Below, piece after piece: positions 6,517 through 14,144 of a DNA stretch of 18,379 nucleotides. The DNA comes from Actinomycetota bacterium. GTDB taxonomy: Bacteria > Actinomycetota > Actinomycetes > S36-B12. The notes under the pieces are model-generated. The model was not told the DNA's origin and did no database searches. It worked only from the letters and a program-made list of their open reading frames with translations. The first letter of the stretch is position 1. Each line of letters opens with the position of its first letter. The stretch covers positions 1-18,379 of the forward strand of contig VGBQ01000028.1 in the NCBI GenBank assembly GCA_016870425.1, given 5' to 3'. The position numbers and the translations under genes are program-made.

Positions 6517-7695
6517 TCAGCCCTCCCAGGCGACCGTGACGACGTCGTAGGGGAGCAGCCAAGCATCCGGGCAGAGGATGCACAGCAGCAGGGTCCCCCC
6601 GCCGACGGCGTAGCCGACGTGGGCTTCGGCGACGTTGAAGCCGGGGTTGCGCGCCTGGCACTCGGCCAGGAATGCCTTGTGCTCCCGGGCAATGGCCTCG
6701 CGGATCACCGGGTCGTGCCAGCCCGTGCGGAACTCCTCCAGGGCGATGATGCGCAGGTGATGCAGGCCCGGTCGCATGAACTCGCGGATCATGGCGGCCT
6801 CGGCGACTCCGCGGCCGTGGGCTGCGGCGATCTGCGCGATGCAGGCCTCATTGGCTCGCAGAGCATGGGCACTTTGGCGTCGCACCGCGTCGAGGAAGAG
6901 AGCAGCCTTGGTGGGATACCGCGCAAACAAGGCACCCTGCGACGACCCTGCGCGCTGGGCGACAGCATCGACGGTAGCGGCGTCGTAGCCGCGCTCGCCG
7001 ACCTCATCGAGCATGGACTGCAGGAGCCGATCGCGCACCGCGTCACCCGTCGCAAAGGGCACGGGCGCGCGCAGATGGGGCGCATCGACCTCGGGCAGCG
7101 GGCGCGGGGCGACGGGGGTGGCGAGGATGCGCAACCAGACGTCGGCGAGGTGCGCGACGTCGATGCGCTCGACCCCCGGGCGCCGCGCCACCAGCACGAG
7201 GCCCAGTGCCACGCTCAGCATGTAGGCACGCCGCGCGGCATCCACGCGCGAGAGTTCGCCGTCGCGCGGACCGCACCAGCGGGAGATCTCCTCGCCGAGG
7301 CTCGCACCCACAGCGCCGGCGAGAGCGTGATCGAACTGGGCGATGATGAGCAGCTCGACGGCTGCCTGCACCTCCGGTGAGGGATGCGCGAGTTCGTCCA
7401 TGACGGCGACGAATCGCTCGCGGTCGAGGGGGGACTGCAGGAGACCCGCCGATGCGAGGAACTCCACGAGGAGGCCGCGCACCACCGGCTCGACGGACTC
7501 GGTCCACGTCGCGGCAGCAAGTTGGGAGCGGCCGGCGTAGCGATCCTGCAGGGGCCGCCGTGACGTGCCCGCCTCGCGCGCCACCCGGGCGAAGGTGAAG
7601 TCACCCCAGCCTTCGCGGGCGGCGACCCGGACGGAGGCGGCGCAGAGCGCCCTATCGGTGCGCCGCACGCGCGGCGAGATGTCGATCCCGGCCAC
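6517..7695 (-). CDS. TetR-type regulator with two tandem TetR units
   Basis: 392 residues, about twice a normal TetR protein. The first DNA-binding unit spans about 12-60: AASVRVAAREGWGDFTFARV, then an HTH turn with EAGTSRRPLQDRYAGRSQL. A helical ligand-binding-like segment follows (about 62-195). A second complete unit starts near 217: RDRLLQSMLDEVGERGYDAA, then VDAVAQRAGSSQGALFARYPTKAALF (242-267), followed by its own helical domain to the end. A single chain can thus imitate a TetR dimer. Both recognition helices look intact. GTG start, no Shine-Dalgarno; TAGGGT at 7707-7702 ends exactly 6 nt before it. Probably represses itself and the downstream SMR pump; no clear operator palindrome was identified by eye. 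Confidence 0.9.
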   Translation of the reverse strand: MAGIDISPRVRRTDRALCAASVRVAAREGWGDFTFARVAREAGTSRRPLQDRYAGRSQLAAATWTESVEPVVRGLLVEFLASAGLLQSPLDRERFVAVMDELAHPSPEVQAAVELLIIAQFDHALAGAVGASLGEEISRWCGPRDGELSRVDAARRAYMLSVALGLVLVARRPGVERIDVAHLADVWLRILATPVAPRPLPEVDAPHLRAPVPFATGDAVRDRLLQSMLDEVGERGYDAATVDAVAQRAGSSQGALFARYPTKAALFLDAVRRQSAHALRANEACIAQIAAAHGRGVAEAAMIREFMRPGLHHLRIIALEEFRTGWHDPVIREAIAREHKAFLAECQARNPGFNVAEAHVGYAVGGGTLLLCILCPDAWLLPYDVVTVAWEG

Positions 7696-7701
7696 ATTTG
7701 G

Positions 7702-7707
7702 ACCCTA
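7702..7707 (-). promoter_or_regulatory. -10 element of leaderless TetR-SMR operon promoter
   Basis: TAGGGT on the minus strand, 6 nt, then the GTG at 7695. It lies within 27 bp of the upstream serine-hydrolase stop. An operator for autoregulation would be expected here, overlapping the end of the hydrolase gene. Confidence 0.6.
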
Positions 7708-7721
7708 CTGCGGACACGGGC

Positions 7722-9125
7722 CTACTGCGGGATTCCGCCGGGCTCGGGCCCCACGCGGACCGAGAGTGTCTGAATGCGGGGCTCGCGCTCAGCGGTCATC
7801 TGCACCTCGAGCTCACGTGGGCCAGCGTCCGTCATCACGGTCCATCGGGCGTGGGAGGGACTGCGGGAAGTCACGCTCGCCCCGTCGCGGAGCACTCCGC
7901 GGGCCCCGAGGCCCTCCCACAGGGCACGGCGCTCCTCGCGCGCGACGTCAAGGTCGAGGTTCATCGCGGCCATGGCATCGAGTGCACCGTCGTCCCACTG
8001 CGCGAGCAGCGACTCCGCGAGGGTCATAGCCTTCTCGGTCTGCGGCCAGAGGCGATCGACCGACCTCTGGCGCGCAGACTCGACAGCCTCATCGGCCACG
8101 ATCTCGGTGAGCGCCTCGGCGCAGGCGAGGCGCATCGGGGCGTAGGTGCGGTTGGCCAGGGCGACGATGGCCCAGCGCGTGTCCGAGTGCCACCGCATGT
8201 GGGATCCGTATCCGGGGTAGCCCCCGCTGTGGTGAATGAACCGGCCGAGTTGCGGGTGCTCCGTGACGTGCAAGCCCATGCCGTAGGAGCCGAACGCTCC
8301 CTCCAGGTCAGGTCCCACCGTGACATGTGCTCGCTGCATCTCCCGACGAGACCAACGCGACAGCGGACCCGTGTCGGGGGCATCCGACCAGGCCTCCTCG
8401 AGGAAGGCAATCCACCGCGACAGGTTGTCGATGGTGCTCCACAGGCCGCCCATGGGACTGAAGGCACCGGATGGACCCTCGGCCTGCTCCACCAGGCCGG
8501 ACGCCGTGGGGTGCATCCCGGGGATGCGACCTGCTGCCGCAGCGACGTCGAAGGTCGATGCGCCCATGCCCAGCGGTTCGAGCAAACGCTCGCGCACCAC
8601 TTCGCGATAGTCCTGCCCTGTCACTTCGGCGACGACCCGTCCCAGCAGGGCGTAGGAGATGTTGGCGTATTCGAAGTCCAGGCCCGGTGGCCGGCAAAAG
8701 GTCAGTCCACCAGCCACCAGCGCGTCAAAGTCCGCGATCGGCAGTGACTCCTGGCGGTCGCCCCAGGGGTCGTCGGTGGGGAAGCCCGCGGTCATCGTCA
8801 GCAGGTGTGCGATGCGCAGAGGTGGCGACGAATCAGGGAGGCCGATGCCCGCTGCCCACGGGAGCACGTCGACCAGCGGTGCTTCCAAGGAGAGGACGCC
8901 ATCGTCACGCAGGCCCAGAATCGCCGCCGCGGTGAAACTCTTGGTCATCGAGGCGATGCGGAAGGGCGCGGTGCTCGCGCGGTCAGGTGGCACATCTCCC
9001 ACCGAGCTCGCATATACAACCTCACCCGCCAGGAGCAGGCCGTAGGCGAGGGCCGGGATCCCGTGCTCCTGCGCCGCCCGCGCCATGCGCGTGTCCGCGA
9101 TGTCCGATGCTGCGGCGACGTCCAC
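7722..9125 (-). CDS. serine hydrolase of the beta-lactamase/class C (DUF/EstB-like) fold
   Basis: 467 residues. The N-terminal 370 or so form a class C beta-lactamase/penicillin-binding fold with all three motifs: S-x-x-K as SMTK at 59-62, Y-x-N as YAN at 153-155, and H-S-G at 299-301 (HHSGGYPGYGSHM) in place of KTG. The C-terminal 100 residues are an extra beta-rich region. No signal peptide, so probably a cytosolic esterase, peptidase or amidase, not a secreted beta-lactamase; such genes are often misnamed as resistance genes. GTG start, no Shine-Dalgarno, TAGCGT 6 nt upstream. Same strand and only 26 bp upstream of the TetR gene, which has its own promoter. Confidence 0.92.
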   Translation of the reverse strand: MDVAAASDIADTRMARAAQEHGIPALAYGLLLAGEVVYASSVGDVPPDRASTAPFRIASMTKSFTAAAILGLRDDGVLSLEAPLVDVLPWAAGIGLPDSSPPLRIAHLLTMTAGFPTDDPWGDRQESLPIADFDALVAGGLTFCRPPGLDFEYANISYALLGRVVAEVTGQDYREVVRERLLEPLGMGASTFDVAAAAGRIPGMHPTASGLVEQAEGPSGAFSPMGGLWSTIDNLSRWIAFLEEAWSDAPDTGPLSRWSRREMQRAHVTVGPDLEGAFGSYGMGLHVTEHPQLGRFIHHSGGYPGYGSHMRWHSDTRWAIVALANRTYAPMRLACAEALTEIVADEAVESARQRSVDRLWPQTEKAMTLAESLLAQWDDGALDAMAAMNLDLDVAREERRALWEGLGARGVLRDGASVTSRSPSHARWTVMTDAGPRELEVQMTAEREPRIQTLSVRVGPEPGGIPQ

Positions 9126-9131
9126 GCCGTG

Positions 9132-9137
9132 ACGCTA
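9132..9137 (-). promoter_or_regulatory. -10 element of leaderless serine-hydrolase promoter
   Basis: TAGCGT on the minus strand followed by 6 nt and the GTG at 9125. It is divergent from the DUF805 promoter, whose -10 (TAGCAT) begins 45 bp away. Confidence 0.6.
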
Positions 9138-9181
9138 GCGGACTGCGCCCCGAAATCCCCCGCAACGCGGACGTCCCGCCC

Positions 9182-9187
9182 TAGCAT
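9182..9187 (+). promoter_or_regulatory. -10 element of DUF805 gene promoter
   Basis: TAGCAT on plus. A start about 6-7 nt later leaves a leader of roughly 44 nt that contains the Shine-Dalgarno GAGGGAG (9224-9230), 7 nt before the ATG at 9238. One of the few genes here with a conventional leader. Confidence 0.5.
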
Positions 9188-9237
9188 TTGACCTGGCCGC
9201 GATGGCCCGCGAAGCGCAACCACGAGGGAGTTCACCG

Positions 9238-9678
9238 ATGACCATGACATTCGGTCAGTCGATCAAGCATGTCTTCAGCAACTACGCCAACTTCAAGGGC
9301 CGCGCCTCGCGGTCGGAGTACTGGTGGTTCTACCTCTTCTCCGTCATCGTTGCCCTCATCCTTGAGGTCATCTCACGGCCGCTGGGACTGACCTTCGGCG
9401 CGACCGAATACGTCATCGGGAGCGGAGCCGAAGCCACCGTCGTCGCCATTCCCGGCACGTCCATCCTGGGCACCATCTGGAGCCTGGCGATCCTGCTCCC
9501 CTCACTCGCCGTCGGGACGCGGCGCTTCCACGACTCCAACAAGTCGGCGTGGAACTGGCTGTGGCTCCTGGCCATCCCGCTCTGCGGCATCGGCGCCATC
9601 ATCCTGCTCATCTGGTGGATCCTGCCGGGCACCAAGGGCCCCAACCGCTACGGCGAGGGCCCAGCACAACCCGCCTGA
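9238..9678 (+). CDS. DUF805 family membrane protein
   Basis: 146 residues with the DUF805 signature: NYANFKGRASRSEYWWFYL near 15-33, TRRFHDSNKSAWNWLW near 95-109, and the C-terminal WILPGTKGPNRYG near 127-139. Hydrophobic helices at about 31-46, 73-93 and 105-129. An inner-membrane protein of unknown function, related to E. coli YhaH/YhaI. The ATG at 9238 is chosen over the longer frame from 9202 because GAGGGAG stands 7 nt upstream and the family begins MTFGQSIK-like. It is followed 43 bp later by the S51-like gene, same strand. Confidence 0.93.
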   Translation: MTMTFGQSIKHVFSNYANFKGRASRSEYWWFYLFSVIVALILEVISRPLGLTFGATEYVIGSGAEATVVAIPGTSILGTIWSLAILLPSLAVGTRRFHDSNKSAWNWLWLLAIPLCGIGAIILLIWWILPGTKGPNRYGEGPAQPA

Positions 9679-9721
9679 GGCCCCGACATGCGCGCGGGCA
9701 CCCGTCTAGGACACTAGGCGG

Positions 9722-10975
9722 GTGCCAGCGCGTCTTGTCATCATCGGATCCGGTGAGACGTCGCCGACGATGGTCAAGGTGCACCGCGAGCTCCTCGCGA
9801 CGGCGGGTGGTGGCTCGGCCGCGATGCTCGATACGCCGTTCGGCTTCCAGGCCAATGCCGACGACCTCACCGACAAGATCGGTGAGTACTTCCGCGACTC
9901 CGTGGGTGTGGACATTGCCGTGGCCACCTGGCGCCGTCGCGATGAGCCGGTCGCGGTCCTGGAGCGCACCCTGGCCCTGCTGGGCCGGGCTTCCTGGGTC
10001 TTCGCCGGGCCGGGGAGTCCGTCCTATGCCCTGCGTCAATGGGCCGACACCCCGATGCCCGCGGCCCTGGCGGAGATCGTCCGCCGGGGAGGGTCGCTCG
10101 TCATGGGCAGCGCCGCGGCGGTGACGGTCGGCTCCGCATCGCTGCCGGTCTACGAGATCTACAAGGTCGGCGATGAGGCGCGCTGGCTGCCGGGACTCGA
10201 CCTGCTCGGCACACTCACCGGCATCTCGGCCGCGGTCATCCCGCACTACGACAACCGCGAGGGCGGCCGCCATGACACGCGCTATTGCTACATGGGCGAG
10301 CAGCGCCTGCTCGAGTTGGAGGAGATGCTGCCGGCGGACGTGGGCATCCTCGGTGTGGATGAGCACACCGCCGTCGTCATCGACGTGGAGTCCGGTGCGG
10401 TGGACATCATGGGGGCGGGCGGCCTCACCCTGCGCTATCGCGATCGTCAGACGGTCATCCCGGCGGGTGGGTCCACGGGCCTCGACCACGTGGCCGCCGC
10501 CCTGCGCGGCGAGAGTGCCGTGCCAGGCGGGGCGACGCCAGCGCCTCCCCGAGAGAGCATCGCGACTCCCGCCACCGCATCGACCGGCCTCCGCGCCGAC
10601 GCCGAGGCCCGCCGCGAGGCCTTTCGCGCGGCCTTGGTTGCCGGCGACGCAGAGCGCGCGCTCGAGGAGACCCTCGGCCTGGAGCAGGACATCCACTCGT
10701 GGAGCGCGGACACGCTGCAGAGCGACGACATCGACGTCGCCCGCGCGATCCTGCGCGCCATGCTCGTCGACCTAGCGACGGCGGCCCGCACCGGACTGCG
10801 CGATGAGCGCGAGGTGATCGGCCCCTTCGTCGATCTCCTGCTCGAGGCTCGCCAGCGTGCCCGCGACACGAAGGACTTCGGGTCCAGCGATGCGCTCCGC
10901 GACGGGCTCATCGCCCTCGGCATCGAGGTGAGGGACACGCCCGACGGAGTCACGTGGGAGCGATCGACTCCCTGA
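9722..10975 (+). CDS. S51/class-I-amidotransferase-like protein fused to a CysRS C-terminal-like domain
   Basis: 417 residues in two modules. Residues 1-262 resemble the peptidase S51/cyanophycinase group: LVIIGSGETS (5-14), VFAGPGSPSYAL (93-104), a nucleophile elbow SLVMGSAAAV with Ser130, VIPHYDNR (172-179) with a candidate catalytic His175, and GVDEHTAVVI (211-220) with Glu214. The usual S-A-G-A elbow is S-A-A-A here, so activity is uncertain. A Pro/Ala/Thr-rich linker (about 265-288) leads to a helical region, and residues 365-413 match the end of cysteinyl-tRNA synthetase: LLEARQRARDTKDF, then SSDALRDGLIALGIEVRDT and DGVTWE. No Rossmann or HIGH/KMSKS motifs are present, so it is not an aminoacyl-tRNA synthetase. 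GTG start with no Shine-Dalgarno; GACACT 6 nt upstream is only a weak -10. Convergent with the next gene, 3 bp between stops. Confidence 0.85.
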   Translation: MPARLVIIGSGETSPTMVKVHRELLATAGGGSAAMLDTPFGFQANADDLTDKIGEYFRDSVGVDIAVATWRRRDEPVAVLERTLALLGRASWVFAGPGSPSYALRQWADTPMPAALAEIVRRGGSLVMGSAAAVTVGSASLPVYEIYKVGDEARWLPGLDLLGTLTGISAAVIPHYDNREGGRHDTRYCYMGEQRLLELEEMLPADVGILGVDEHTAVVIDVESGAVDIMGAGGLTLRYRDRQTVIPAGGSTGLDHVAAALRGESAVPGGATPAPPRESIATPATASTGLRADAEARREAFRAALVAGDAERALEETLGLEQDIHSWSADTLQSDDIDVARAILRAMLVDLATAARTGLRDEREVIGPFVDLLLEARQRARDTKDFGSSDALRDGLIALGIEVRDTPDGVTWERSTP

Positions 10976-10978
10976 GGC

Positions 10979-12856
10979 CTACCCCGGCGGGATGAGAGCC
11001 ACGATGCCGCTGATGGTGCCGACGTAGACCGAGCCGTCGGGGCTGAGGTAACCGGCCGCATAGTGGTTGTTGAGCATCGGGCCGACGCCGGCGAGCCTGC
11101 GCCAGCGCACTTCGCCTGACTGGGCGTCGACGGCCGTGAACCACCAGGCGTCCGTGCCGAGGGCACTGGGCTCCTTGGTGTAGGTGAGCACCGCACCGTC
11201 GGCAATGGTGCCCTTGGAGACCAGCGACGGAATCGTGATGTCGTCGCTCTCCCAGGCCGGTGAGCATCCTGCGTCCGTCACGTCGACACGCGCGAGGCCC
11301 GGCACGGTCGAGTGGCCCCCCGCGACAGCTGTGACGGAATAGCCGTAGTTGCTCTCGACGACCAGCGAGTCGCCCAGGGCAATGAGGGAGTTCTCCGTGG
11401 CGCTCATTCCGTCACCGAAGACCGGCACGGCGCAGTGCTCGACCGGGACGGGGCCGCTGACGTCGTAGACGACCACGTGCATCCGCGGATCGGCATTGTC
11501 GGTGATGGCGACGTAGCGGCCCCCCTCCCCGAACACGGTGGGGGTCGTGCCGGACGCGCGGCTGGTCTGGCCCGGCTTGAGCCGCGTGCCCCGGTCGTAG
11601 GGCAGTCGCCAGTCGACGACGGGAGCGCCCGCGACGATGCTCAGGCGCAGCAACTCCGCACCCGTGACGACGTAGGCACCCCCCTCCACCACGGCAAAGG
11701 AGTTTTCGATGTCGACCGGCGAGTCTCCCGGGCCGGAGACGAGCGACCGCGCACTGCCCGTCGCAGGATCCAGCGCGCCCACCGTCCCCTCGCGACCGAC
11801 GAACCACAGCAGACCGCTCCAGTCAGGGATGACCGACGTGATCCCCTCGCCCGGCTGCAGCGCTGAACTCACGTCGAACTCATCGACGGGCACGAGGTCA
11901 CGGGCATCGAAGCGCCCGATGACCCCGCCCGGCAGCGGCGTCACCAGTCGCTGGGAGGAGTCGAGCACGGCATAGCCGCCGCCGGAGAAGTTCGTGAGCG
12001 CATCGGCGGCAAGCGCCCGGGCAGCCAGGCGACGCTCCGCACGCGGCTCGAGGGTGCGCGGGTCGAGGACGTAGGCGCGCACCTCGGTGGGGCTCACGCA
12101 GACCGCGACGATCTCCCCGCGGTCATTCCACAGCAGGGACGCACAGTCGCCGCCCGCGAAGAACGATCGGACATCAAATCCCGCCGGGTCGGGCAGGCGC
12201 GCGGCGGAGTAGGAGTCGGTCATCCAGGAGTCGTTGTGAATAGTGGCCCACTCCCCCGGTGCGAGTGAGGGGTTCTGGGGCGCCGGCGCCGCCACGATCG
12301 GCGCACCCGCCGCGACACCCTCCTGCATCTCGGGCACCCAGGGCGGCCGGGGGAATTGCGGGATGGCCGTGCCGGGCAGCACCGCGACCGCGGCGACGAG
12401 GACGTAAGCGCCGAGGACACCCGCGACTGCCGGCCCGACTCCGACGACGGGTCCGCGGGGTGCGCGCGCGCGAGCGATGTGGACCAGGAGCGCGAGGATC
12501 GCAATGGCGAAGGCAGCAAGCGCGACGGAGCGAGGCGCCCAGGACGCGACGGTGACCTGCCACGCGCGCGTGAGGGCCAGTGCGCCCATCGCGATCACGG
12601 CGACGAGCGCGACGACCGCAGGCCGGCGACGACCGCGCACGATGCCCGGAATCGTTGCCCAGGAAGTCACCACCAGCGCGGCAGCTACGACGATGAGCAG
12701 ACCGGCGACGGAGTACGTCGGCGCGCCGGCGCGCAGCCCCGCAGCGATCGCGCCCCCGCCGACCCAGAACGCGGTCGCCAGGGCCACCGGTGAGGTCGCC
12801 GTCGCGGCGGCGGCCGCGACAAGCACCGCCACCACGACCGACGACCGGGAGCCCAT
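10979..12856 (-). CDS. membrane-anchored protein with extracytoplasmic propeller-like domain
   Basis: 625 residues of unknown function. The N-terminal 165 hold four to five hydrophobic helices (about 6-40, 49-67, 79-96, 109-128, 141-163). After a Pro-rich stretch comes a large domain with repeated beta-strand and turn patterns such as LLWNDRGEIVAVCV, AYVLDPRTLEP, LLWFVGREGTVGALDPATG, WWFTAVDAQSGEVRWRR and GSVYVGTISGIVAL, like PQQ/quinoprotein-type propeller blades. Four cysteines lie in this part (first two at about 238 and 253), consistent with disulfides outside the membrane. The HNDSWMTDSYS opening recalls uncharacterised actinobacterial quinoprotein-like proteins. The longer frame starts with TTG at 12883; ATG 12856 is preferred since CACAAT lies 6 nt upstream. 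Ligand, cofactor and role are unknown. Confidence 0.8.
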   Translation of the reverse strand: MGSRSSVVVAVLVAAAAATATSPVALATAFWVGGGAIAAGLRAGAPTYSVAGLLIVVAAALVVTSWATIPGIVRGRRRPAVVALVAVIAMGALALTRAWQVTVASWAPRSVALAAFAIAILALLVHIARARAPRGPVVGVGPAVAGVLGAYVLVAAVAVLPGTAIPQFPRPPWVPEMQEGVAAGAPIVAAPAPQNPSLAPGEWATIHNDSWMTDSYSAARLPDPAGFDVRSFFAGGDCASLLWNDRGEIVAVCVSPTEVRAYVLDPRTLEPRAERRLAARALAADALTNFSGGGYAVLDSSQRLVTPLPGGVIGRFDARDLVPVDEFDVSSALQPGEGITSVIPDWSGLLWFVGREGTVGALDPATGSARSLVSGPGDSPVDIENSFAVVEGGAYVVTGAELLRLSIVAGAPVVDWRLPYDRGTRLKPGQTSRASGTTPTVFGEGGRYVAITDNADPRMHVVVYDVSGPVPVEHCAVPVFGDGMSATENSLIALGDSLVVESNYGYSVTAVAGGHSTVPGLARVDVTDAGCSPAWESDDITIPSLVSKGTIADGAVLTYTKEPSALGTDAWWFTAVDAQSGEVRWRRLAGVGPMLNNHYAAGYLSPDGSVYVGTISGIVALIPPG

Positions 12857-12862
12857 CGGGTC

Positions 12863-12868
12863 ATTGTG
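12863..12868 (-). promoter_or_regulatory. possible weak -10 (CACAAT) for the propeller-like gene
   Basis: CACAAT on minus, 6 nt, then ATG 12856. It differs from TACAAT only at the first base. It is back to back with the aminotransferase -10 at 12898. Confidence 0.35.
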
Positions 12869-12897
12869 GCCCCCGGAGGCCAAGGGCGGGCGGCGTC

Positions 12898-12903
12898 TAG
12901 TGT
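12898..12903 (+). promoter_or_regulatory. -10 element of leaderless aminotransferase promoter
   Basis: TAGTGT, 6 nt (GACGCC), then the ATG at 12910. No Shine-Dalgarno lies between them. Confidence 0.65.
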
Positions 12904-12909
12904 GACGCC

Positions 12910-14109
12910 ATGACGTACGACGTCCATCGCCTCCGCGCCCGGGTCCCCGCGCTCGCCGAAGGAGCCGCCCACTTCGACGGCCCGGGCGGCACCCAGATGC
13001 CCGCGGAGGTGGCCGATGCCGTGGCCGCCACCTTGGGCGCGGCCGTCTCCAACCGCGGTCGTGGCACGGCAGCGGAGCGCCGCGCGGACGACATCGTCAC
13101 CGGCGCCCGACAGGCGATGGCCGACCTGCTCGGGGCGGACGCGCGCGGGATCGTCTTCGGCCGCAGCATGACCCAGATCACGATGGACATCGCGCGCACG
13201 CTCGCGCAGGACTGGGGCCCGGGTGACGAGATCATCGTCAGTCGCCTCGATCACGATGCCGACGTGCGGCCCTGGGTGATCCATGCCGAGCGCGCGGGAG
13301 CGACGGTCCGGTGGGCGGAGTTTGACCCGACGACGGGTGAGATGACACCTGATGACGTGCTGCGCCACATCACTCCTCGCACGCGGCTCGTCGCCCTCAC
13401 CGGAGCCTCCAACCTCATCGGCACACGCCCCGATCTCGCGGCCATCGGGGCGGGAGTGCACGAGCACGGTGCCCTCTTCTACGTCGACGGCGTGCACCTC
13501 ACCGCCCACGCTCCCGTCGATATCGCGGCGATCGGATGCGACTTCTACGCCTGCTCGCCGTACAAGTTCCTCGGACCGCACCTCGGAGTCCTCGCCGCAT
13601 CACCGGATCTGCTCGAGACGCTCCACCCCGACAAGCTGCTCCCCGCGACCAATGTCGTGCCCGAGCGCTTCGAACTCGGCACGCTGCCCTATGAGTTCCT
13701 CGCCGGTGTCACGGCGGCCGTCGACGTGCTCGCCGATCTCGTGCCGGGCGACGGCGACCGGCGGTCACGCATCCTCGCGTCGATGGCGGCGCTCGAGGAC
13801 TATGAGGATGCGCTGCATGCGCGCATGCGCGAGGGCCTGGAGTCCGTCCCCGGCATCCACCTCTACAGCAATGCCAAGCACCGCACGCCGACGGAGACCT
13901 TCACCATCGACGGGCATAGCGCCGCGGACATCTCCGCGCACCTCGCCGAGCGCGGAGTCAACGCACCCGCGGGCAACTTCTACGCACTCGAGGTGTCGCG
14001 CTGGCTCGGCCTCGGCGACGCCGGCGGCGTGCGCGTCGGACTCGCCCCATACTCCACCGACGACGATGTCGACCGGCTCGTCGCCGGCCTGCGCGACCTG
14101 ACGGCCTGA
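12910..14109 (+). CDS. class V aminotransferase, cysteine desulfurase-like (TIGR01976-type)
   Basis: 399 residues, fold type I PLP enzyme. FDGPGGTQMP (22-31) and SNRGRGTAAE (47-56) are the N-terminal landmarks of the cysteine-desulfurase-like subgroup. FGRSMTQI (83-90) binds the phosphate, LDHDADVRPW (113-122) stacks on the ring, YVDGVHLTAH (191-200) carries the Asp that pairs with the pyridine nitrogen, and Lys219 in SPYKFLGPH is the Schiff-base lysine. The usual SufS/IscS partners are absent nearby, so the substrate may differ from cysteine. Leaderless start at ATG 12910. The MDR oxidoreductase follows after 35 bp on the same strand, probably in the same transcript. Confidence 0.93.
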   Translation: MTYDVHRLRARVPALAEGAAHFDGPGGTQMPAEVADAVAATLGAAVSNRGRGTAAERRADDIVTGARQAMADLLGADARGIVFGRSMTQITMDIARTLAQDWGPGDEIIVSRLDHDADVRPWVIHAERAGATVRWAEFDPTTGEMTPDDVLRHITPRTRLVALTGASNLIGTRPDLAAIGAGVHEHGALFYVDGVHLTAHAPVDIAAIGCDFYACSPYKFLGPHLGVLAASPDLLETLHPDKLLPATNVVPERFELGTLPYEFLAGVTAAVDVLADLVPGDGDRRSRILASMAALEDYEDALHARMREGLESVPGIHLYSNAKHRTPTETFTIDGHSAADISAHLAERGVNAPAGNFYALEVSRWLGLGDAGGVRVGLAPYSTDDDVDRLVAGLRDLTA

Positions 14110-14116
14110 CTTCACT

Positions 14117-14134
14117 GATCTCACCGATCTCACC
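14117..14134 (+). repeat. short tandem repeat GATCTCACC x2 in the operon gap
   Basis: Two perfect copies of GATCTCACC (14117-14125 and 14126-14134), preceded by the related TTCACT, immediately before the Shine-Dalgarno GGGAGG (14135-14140) of the oxidoreductase gene. Possibly chance, possibly a small spacing or regulatory element. Confidence 0.5.
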
Positions 14135-14144
14135 GGGAGGACCC

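Noticed and set aside
7722..9125. Calling this a beta-lactamase resistance gene.
   Set aside because: The S-x-x-K, Y-x-N and H-S-G motifs are shared by esterases and peptidases of the fold; there is no signal peptide to place the enzyme in the periplasm or outside.
9608..10696. A 362-codon minus-strand frame opposite the S51-like gene.
   Set aside because: Shadow composition and no domain; the plus-strand frame carries motifs of two families.
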